Shown in pieces: positions 7,941 through 12,837 of a stretch of DNA of 12,837 nt (position 1 is its first letter; each line of letters begins with the position of its first letter). The position numbers and the translations under genes are program-made. Origin of the DNA: Larix sibirica (taxonomy: Eukaryota; Streptophyta; Pinopsida; Pinales; Pinaceae); contig NWUY0300064500.1 in NCBI GenBank assembly GCA_004151065.3, positions 11,827 through 24,663 on the forward strand. Reading direction: 5' to 3'. The notes beneath the pieces were generated by a model, which did not search any database, was not told the DNA's origin, and saw only the letters and a program-made list of their open reading frames with translations.

Positions 7941-8772
7941 TCTTGAAGGGGAATCAGTTGATCATCTATTTGGGTGGTGTTCATTTTTCCAGAATGTTTT
8001 GAAGGAATTGGCATTTTATTTTCAATTCAATTATAGCTGGGATCAACAAGATTTTGAAGCTAATATGGTCTCTTGGTTTTCTAGAAGATCATTTAATGAT
8101 CTTCCCTTTTTTACTATTTGGGAAGTTTGGTGGTTTAGAAATTTGTTCATTTTTTAGGACACTCATCCAAATGTCAACCAAGCATGCATTCATATTTGTG
8201 ATGTGATTTCTGAGTAGTGTAAGGAAATAGTGGAAATAAAGAACAAGTCATTATCTAAGCCAATATTTGTGGAAGAAATTCCTGTAGGTTATTTTGATTG
8301 GGAAATGAAAAAAGATTTGTGTGGAGAAGGTATGATTATTTAGTTGAAAGATATGCATTTGATAAAATTCAGAATAGGTGCGAGCAAAGGCACTAATACT
8401 AAAACAAATATTTTAGGTCCGTGGGGATTACTTTGGTGTGCAAAATATTTTGACTTTCTAGACATTCAAATAGTTGGAGACTCTAAATGCATTATTGAAT
8501 GGGCCAAAGGTTGTTCCTTACTTCACTCTTTAGTTCTTGAACATTGGAATATCTGAACGATGAGGATGATTTCCTCCTTCAACAACATATATTTTCACCA
8601 TATTCATAGAAAATGAAATGTGGATGCTGATAGTATCTCCAAACTAGCGCTTGGAGAATTGGATGGAAATATATTCTATGATAATATTTGTGAAGGAAAA
8701 CCACAGAGTCTGAATGTTTTTTCTATTTTTAGATCTGTTGTATCCTCACTCCTTTTTGTGAGACCTGTCTAA
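7915..8772 (+). pseudogene. zf-RVT C-terminal half and RNase H (copy B)
   Basis: One frame runs to the end of ORF2. CCLCNLEGESVDHLFGWC supplies the Cys/His ligands of zf-RVT. The RNase H part keeps Asp in GYFD (8296-8298), Asp in IVGDS (8479-8481) and Asp in DADSIS (8629-8631). The catalytic Glu expected in the KAELLG motif is Asn instead (KTNILG, codon 8407-8409). In-frame stops lie at 8215-8217, 8341-8343, 8554-8556 and 8614-8616. The stop at 8770-8772 may be the original end of ORF2. The domain is inactive on two grounds. Confidence 0.87.
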
Positions 8773-9986
8773 TATAAGGATTCAACCAGTATTTTAGTAT
8801 TTTTTTTGGAAACCTGGAAGGAAGTATAGAAGAATGTATTATTTTTTACAGCTTTGAAATTCATAGCAGTCTTAGAATAGTATTATGATGGGTGGTCAAA
8901 GAATGTATGTAAGAAGAGTTTCTGAAGTTTCTAAAGTTTTGTGATGTTGTAACAACTTTGATTCTGTGAATAACAACTTTGATGTGTGGAATAAGTATAA
9001 GATTGTTTAAAGTAGCAATCAAGAAATGGAATTATAATAAAATAAAATAGTAGACTTGGGAGGAGATATGGCCAACCTAATTTTGGTCTCAATCCATTGA
9101 AATTCTCAATATCATTTATCATTTTGAAGCAATAAAAGGATTGTTCAAGTTTTCCATTTAATGGCAATTTAGAGCGCTTACTCTCATCTAAACCATTTTT
9201 AGCCTTTAAAATTTTTAAGCTTTAAAACATAAACATGTTATTGTTTAAGTTTTTTATTTAAAAGGTAATTTTGAGTATTTATTTTTATGATATTTGAGTT
9301 TGACTAGTTAGATGTTCCACAACTTAGTATGAGGAAGATGTTGTCTCTTTATGTTACATTACCAAAAATAAAAAGTAATTAAAAAAATTCATGTCGTAGC
9401 ATGGCCATAGAACAAATTTTTTGATGTGTAATTTTTTTCCAGATATGTAGAAAATTAAGATAAAAATTATTTACATCTCAAGAAATTAGATCCTTTGTGC
9501 TTAATACATCCACCTTTACCATGGATCTATGATGGTGTAAATTCTTTTACATTTAAAATATGAATAAACAATATTAGACAAAAAAAACATTAATTTTAAT
9601 TTATGAGTGCTATAAAATTAAATTAGTTACTTCAAATTATTATTTCAGATCATTTGAAAAAATAAATTTAGTGTTTTTTAAGCTTAGTTAGGGTAGTTTT
9701 TTTAACCACATCTTTATCTCACATAATATAATAGAGTCAGGTGAGTGCGTATTTTTTTAGGAAAAGGAAAATGGGACTAGAGTTTGGTTGACCATTGTGC
9801 AGTAAGCTTAGTACCAACTAAACCTAACCTAAATCCTTTTTTCTATGAATATCTTTCCAGTGATGTGGGTTTCAAGATTAGGGTATAGTCAACACTTTGG
9901 GGTCCCGATCTTTGTCATTTCAGTCTTTCTGTAAAACATGTCAGGTGTTGTGGTGGGTCTTATGTTCAATGGATGTTAATCTGTGA
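8773..9986. other. spacer between LINE copies B and C, AT-rich
   Basis: The first part is probably the 3' untranslated region of copy B, although no poly(A) tail is obvious. A short imperfect doublet of 21 bp (8950-8970 and 8971-8991, both starting TAACAACTTTGAT) lies downstream. From about 9000 to 9750 I see only AT-rich sequence with homopolymer runs. From about 9840 the base composition becomes less AT-rich, which may mark the 5' untranslated region of copy C. A 78-residue minus-strand frame (8931-9167) is low in complexity and not supported. Confidence 0.5.
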
Positions 9987-11910
9987 GAGAACCTGAATAG
10001 TACCTCCTGTTTGAGTACTCAGTGTGTCAATTTTAAGTCAGCGGGAGGCCTTTTCTCTCCACATTCCGAGGGTATATTTTTGGGGGTTAAAACTAATCCT
10101 AACTCAATAGTCATATTTTTTACTAGTCTGGATGCATTACTCGCTGAGGTTTCTAGGGTTCAGCCTTCCATGAAGGGCCCTCCTGTTTTACCTCTAGGAA
10201 AAAATGATCAAAGTGTTGGTAAATAGGGTTTCTTTTGGTGGGAAGGACTCGAATTCTACTCTTCTTGAGGTGCCTGGACAAAAGGGTGATTGCATAGACT
10301 TTTCTAGGGATCAATTGCTATTTGGTCGTCCCAAAACTATTGGCAATAATGGAAGACTGAAGCGGAGGTTGAAATTTGAAAAGGAAAGGAAGGGTAGACC
10401 CTTATGTGTCCTTAGAAGAGATGTTACCTTCGATATGGTAACAACTTTGTCTCAGCGAGCTCTTATTGGAAAATTTGAGTCTATTAAGTTGTCTAGGGTA
10501 GAGATATTGAACTGGATCAGAGTTAAATGGAAACCGATTATTGACAATTTGCCGAGAGTCTTAATGCTTGTTAATGGCTCGATTGTATTTCAAGTTCTAA
10601 CAGAAGAGGACTATAGGGTTATCGAAGATCACTTTTGGGTTATTGGGAATGGGTCATTAGTTTTATCTCAATGGCTATTAGATTTTGATCCATGGAAAAC
10701 AAAATTAACCCGACGCCACTTGTGGGTTATTTTACCTAGGATTTTGCTCCAATGTTGGAATCTGAAAGGATTCACTGCTATAACAAACTCTATTGGGAAT
10801 TTTATTTTTCTGGAGGAAGAGATTCTGATGGGCTATGATCGAAAGACAACTAGGGTTTTAGTGGAAATAGATTCTATAGAATGTCTTCCAGAGAACTTGA
10901 AGTGGTGTGGGAAGGGGGCTCATTTGTGCAGATATTGGATTATTGGAGGATATCCTTCCAGTGTCACAATTGTGCCAAAAGTCTCATCGTCATTATTCTT
11001 CTATAAAAGCCTCGACTATGGAGTTTCTGGTGCTGCATTCGTTCAAATACCTAGATGAACTTGATGATGGTATCTGATTTCCTCTCCCTCTCGACTCTTC
11101 GTCGAATTCATAATTCATTGGTAAGTTTGCTAAATCTATCCCTACACTGTTGATATTTCTTCTAGCTAAGGAAATTTTAAGATCCTTGTCAGAGTTTGGG
11201 ATGGATTCAGTTGAAATATAATTTTTTTTATCTCTAGATTCATCTAAAAATCCTTCTTGTTCTTTCATGAAGTTTGGTTCAGTCTGTGATGGTTTAAATT
11301 TATCGAACGAGGCTAGCTTATGTCCGACATCCTTGCCTTTAGTTGCTAATCCTATTTGCACTTCATAATTTGTTGAGCCCCATTCTATATCTGATAAATC
11401 GCCTTCCAAATATTCGAGTTCTATGATCCATAGTGAGGTTTTTCCTTCTCCGGAGGATCCGTTATTTACATCTATATATTTTTCTCCCATTATTGCTAAA
11501 AGGTATGGTATTTTGGATATTGACCTTTCTTCCTCGCTAGTGCCTAATACCTCTTTATCATTGACTACTCCTCAAAAGGGTTGTCACTGGTCTGAAAATC
11601 AACCTCTTTCTACTTTTGCGGGTGTGGGTTCTGATAACCCTAATTTAATTCCTATCTCTTCCATCTGTAATTCTAATGTCACCACTAGAAAACCTTGGAA
11701 GGGGAAACAAGAAAAATTCAAACCCCTAAATGTTAATAATTACCTTGAAGACCTTTATGTTAAAAAACCTCTTTCCCACGAGGACCATCTTTTCAAAACC
11801 CAAAGATTTCTTCCCTTTTTGACAAAGGTCTTTCCAGAGATACTCCTATTAATTCCTCTTCCTTTACTGGGGCTCTTAGAGATGATGCGACCCATAGGAG
11901 TGTTTCTTAA
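9987..11910 (+). pseudogene. LINE ORF1 (DUF4283-like domain plus zinc knuckle), copy C
   Basis: ORF1 proteins of plant L1 elements bind the element RNA and accompany ORF2. The reading passes through several frames. It opens in 9987-10198, then shifts at the seven-A run 10199-10205 into a 284-residue frame. Residues about 83-220 of that frame match the DUF4283 pattern: LIGKFES, NWIRVKWKP, LTEEDYRVI, FWVIGNG, W.LDFDPW, LTRRHLWVILP, GNFIFLEEE and RVLVEID. A CCHC-type knuckle follows across two more shifts, then a Ser/Pro-rich tail with stops at 11075, 11111, 11219 and 11366, and a basic patch (KPWKGKQEKFKP). The probable end is the TAA at 11908-11910, after a shift at the T5 run 11816-11820. The start codon is not identifiable. 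Confidence 0.82.
10962..11002 (+). other. degenerate CCHC zinc knuckle in ORF1 (copy C)
   Basis: CHNC is encoded at 10962-10973 (C-x2-C) and, after a one-base shift at the AAAA run 10977-10980, SHRHYS follows. The spacing fits C-x2-C-x4-H-x4-C, with Ser where the last Cys should be. Such knuckles follow DUF4283 in plant LINE ORF1 and bind nucleic acid. Both the frameshifts and the Cys to Ser change would disable it. Confidence 0.65.
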
Positions 11911-11912
11911 TG
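11908..11912 (+). promoter_or_regulatory. TAATG stop/start overlap of ORF1 and ORF2
   Basis: The TAA ending the frame that reads THRSVS and the ATG opening ORF2 share one base. This arrangement is known for coupled termination-reinitiation in some non-LTR elements (SART1 of silkworm). Here the role is inferred from the sequence only, and the choice of ORF1 frame depends on one frameshift at 11816-11820. Confidence 0.6.
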
Positions 11913-12692
11913 ACCCTAGTATCTTTAAATATCATAGTCTTGGGAAGAGGCCATAAAAGAGCTACCCTTAAAAGACATTTAGAAGTAGTTGGTGTTGATA
12001 TTGTGATGTTGCAAGAGACAATGACATCTTCTTTTGTTTCCTTTGACTTTTTCTTCAAAATTAAGCCCTTATGGCATGTGTTTGGGATTGATTTAGATGG
12101 ATTGTTAGGTGGGATTCTTTTGGTTTGGAACCTAAACATGGTTGAATTAAATATTTTGTTACGAGGGATGGTATCTTGGCTGAAGGAAACCTCTGGGCTT
12201 TTTATAACCCCATTAGATTATTAAATGCATATGGTCCATATCATTAAAGAAAAGAATTCTGGGAGGAGGTTATTTACTAATGGATAATTATCTTATCTTA
12301 GGAGGGTATTTAAACCTCACTCTGTCATCATATGAAGTATAGGGTGCTGGAAAATCCAATGACCCTCTTTCTTATTTCTTTAACTTGTTTTTTGAGGAAG
12401 CGAAGCCAGTGGATATTGTGCCTAATGTAGTGGAACCGACTGGGTCCAGTGGAAGTTGTGGCAGAGCTGGTATAGCTAAGAGAATGGATGGATTCTTCAT
12501 GTATAAGGATTTATGTGATTCCCTGGGGCGTTACAGATCATGATCCTACTCATCTTGTATTTCATAAAGCAATTATTCTACAACTAGATTTTGATAGAAG
12601 TTTTGTCTAGTATCCTATTAAATTTAATCCTGTCTGTTTGGAGGAAAAATATTTATGTGCATTTGTACATGAAAAATGGAAGTGCTTATCTC
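11910..12692 (+). pseudogene. ORF2 endonuclease domain (copy C), broken
   Basis: This is an apurinic-like (EEP family) endonuclease, which nicks target DNA to prime reverse transcription. From the ATG it reads VSLNIIVLGRGHKRATLKRHL (metal/active-site Asn 7), DIVMLQET (Glu 36, codon 12015-12017) and GGILLVWN. It shifts near 12182-12224 to LLNAYGP then a stop and KEFWEE, and shifts again by 12286 to LILGGYLNLTLSS, where the expected Asp of GGDLN is Tyr (12307-12309). GIAKRMDGFF replaces the usual KR.DRF. A last frame has VTDHDPTHLVF (SDH motif, catalytic His at 12539-12541), a stop at 12608-12610 and a Phe-rich segment (PIKFNPVCLEE) that normally follows the endonuclease. Reading then ends at the LTR junction. 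Confidence 0.85.
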
Positions 12693-12837
12693 TGTTGGAA
12701 TCGATTTAATACTGAGAGGGGGGGTGAATAAGTACTAGTGCAGTTATCAACAGTTTTTACCTTCTTTAATAGATTAACCTTCACTTAAATTTAATCTTTA
12801 CTTTGCATCCAATATAAACAAATCATTCATCCATATA
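12693..12837 (+). mobile_element. probable Ty1-copia-type LTR start (5' LTR, or 3' LTR of a reversed copy)
   Basis: At 12693 the LINE coding sequence stops and TGTTGGAATCGATTTAATAC begins, followed by a seven-G run and TGAATAAG. TGTTGG is a typical copia LTR start, and similar GAGAGGGGGGGTGAA sequences are familiar to me from gymnosperm repeats, though this is recollection rather than a search. Only 145 bases are visible, so primer-binding site and orientation cannot be checked. The five bases before it are ATCTC. Confidence 0.55.

Larger units (their letters stand above)
5435..8772 (+). mobile_element. LINE copy B (plant L1-type), ORF2 3' part
   Basis: This non-LTR element remnant reads, in order: a basic linker (5478-5700), the linker motif before RT (about 5717-5760), RT (5963-7000), connector, zf-RVT (about 7800-7980) and RNase H (8287-8650). 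It ends at a TAA at 8770-8772. Its frame changes at least five times (0, 2, 0, 2, 0, 1 by start position modulo 3). It lies head to head with copy A and is the same family. No poly(A) tail is clear downstream, so the 3' end is not fixed. Its 5' edge may be an insertion junction rather than ordinary 5' truncation. Confidence 0.9.
9987..12692 (+). mobile_element. LINE copy C (plant L1-type), 5' half
   Basis: This is the 5' part of a non-LTR retrotransposon, with ORF1 (about 9987-11910) followed by the start of ORF2 with its endonuclease (11910-12692). RT and RNase H are missing because recognisable LINE sequence stops at 12692, where a probable copia LTR begins. No sequence overlap with copies A or B allows a direct family comparison. 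The element start is not resolved; ORF1 may begin further upstream, for example at the ATG at 9955, which is followed by stops. Confidence 0.87.

Noticed and set aside
8931-9167. 78-residue minus-strand frame in the spacer
   Set aside because: Its apparent internal repeat only reflects the 21-bp DNA doublet at 8950-8991; no family resemblance.
9811-9838. AACCTAACCTAAA-like stretch resembling the plant telomere repeat
   Set aside because: Only two degenerate units; too short for an interstitial telomere tract or a clear telo-box.
11876-12139. 87-residue minus-strand frame opposite the endonuclease
   Set aside because: Antisense shadow of a clear endonuclease reading frame.
1-12837. A host gene, RNA gene, CRISPR array or bacterial-type system
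   Set aside because: All supported coding similarity is to plant retrotransposons; no tRNA or rRNA fold, regular spacer array or operon-like gene set was seen.

Overview
The window looks like nuclear DNA of a land plant and is essentially a retrotransposon graveyard; I see no intact host gene, rRNA, tRNA or CRISPR. It is AT-rich, all coding similarity is to plant L1-type LINEs (DUF4283-like ORF1, EEP endonuclease, reverse transcriptase, zf-RVT zinc-binding domain, RNase H), and the right edge carries what resembles the start of a Ty1-copia LTR. That LTR start (TGTTGGAA followed by a GAGAGGGGGGGTGAA stretch) recalls repeats I associate with gymnosperms, so a conifer-like source is my best guess; this is memory-based and weak.

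Layout. 1-1202: AT-rich DNA with no supported gene, holding a diverged ~360-bp-period repeat. 1203-4432 (minus): LINE copy A, an ORF2 remnant from the pre-RT linker through RT, zf-RVT and RNase H. It is interrupted by an assembly gap (N at 3482) whose flanks are a 258-bp near-identical direct repeat, and its 5' side ends at another gap (N at 4433). 4434-5318: AT-rich non-coding DNA ending in an (AT)13 microsatellite and a 2-N gap. 5319-5434: possible 3' end of an LTR. 5435-8772 (plus): LINE copy B, the 3' part of an ORF2 with several frameshifts and stops. 8773-9986: AT-rich spacer. 9987-12692 (plus): LINE copy C, the 5' half of an element (ORF1, then the ORF2 endonuclease), with the two ORFs meeting in a TAATG stop/start overlap. 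12693-12837: start of a probable copia LTR inserted into C's ORF2.

The LINE genes would have acted together as one bicistronic transcript: ORF1 as the RNA-binding partner, and ORF2 nicking the target (endonuclease), copying the RNA (RT) and removing it (RNase H). All three copies are dead, with frameshifts often at homopolymers, in-frame stops, and a lost catalytic residue in the endonuclease of C and in the RNase H of B.

The most interesting point is that C stops almost exactly where B begins in ORF2. The pentamer ATCTC lies at both edges and the frame would be continuous across them. B and C may therefore be the two halves of one LINE split by an LTR retrotransposon, yet they lie in the wrong order here, which implies a tandem duplication of the nested locus or a scaffolding rearrangement. 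I found no evidence for a new non-transposon system.
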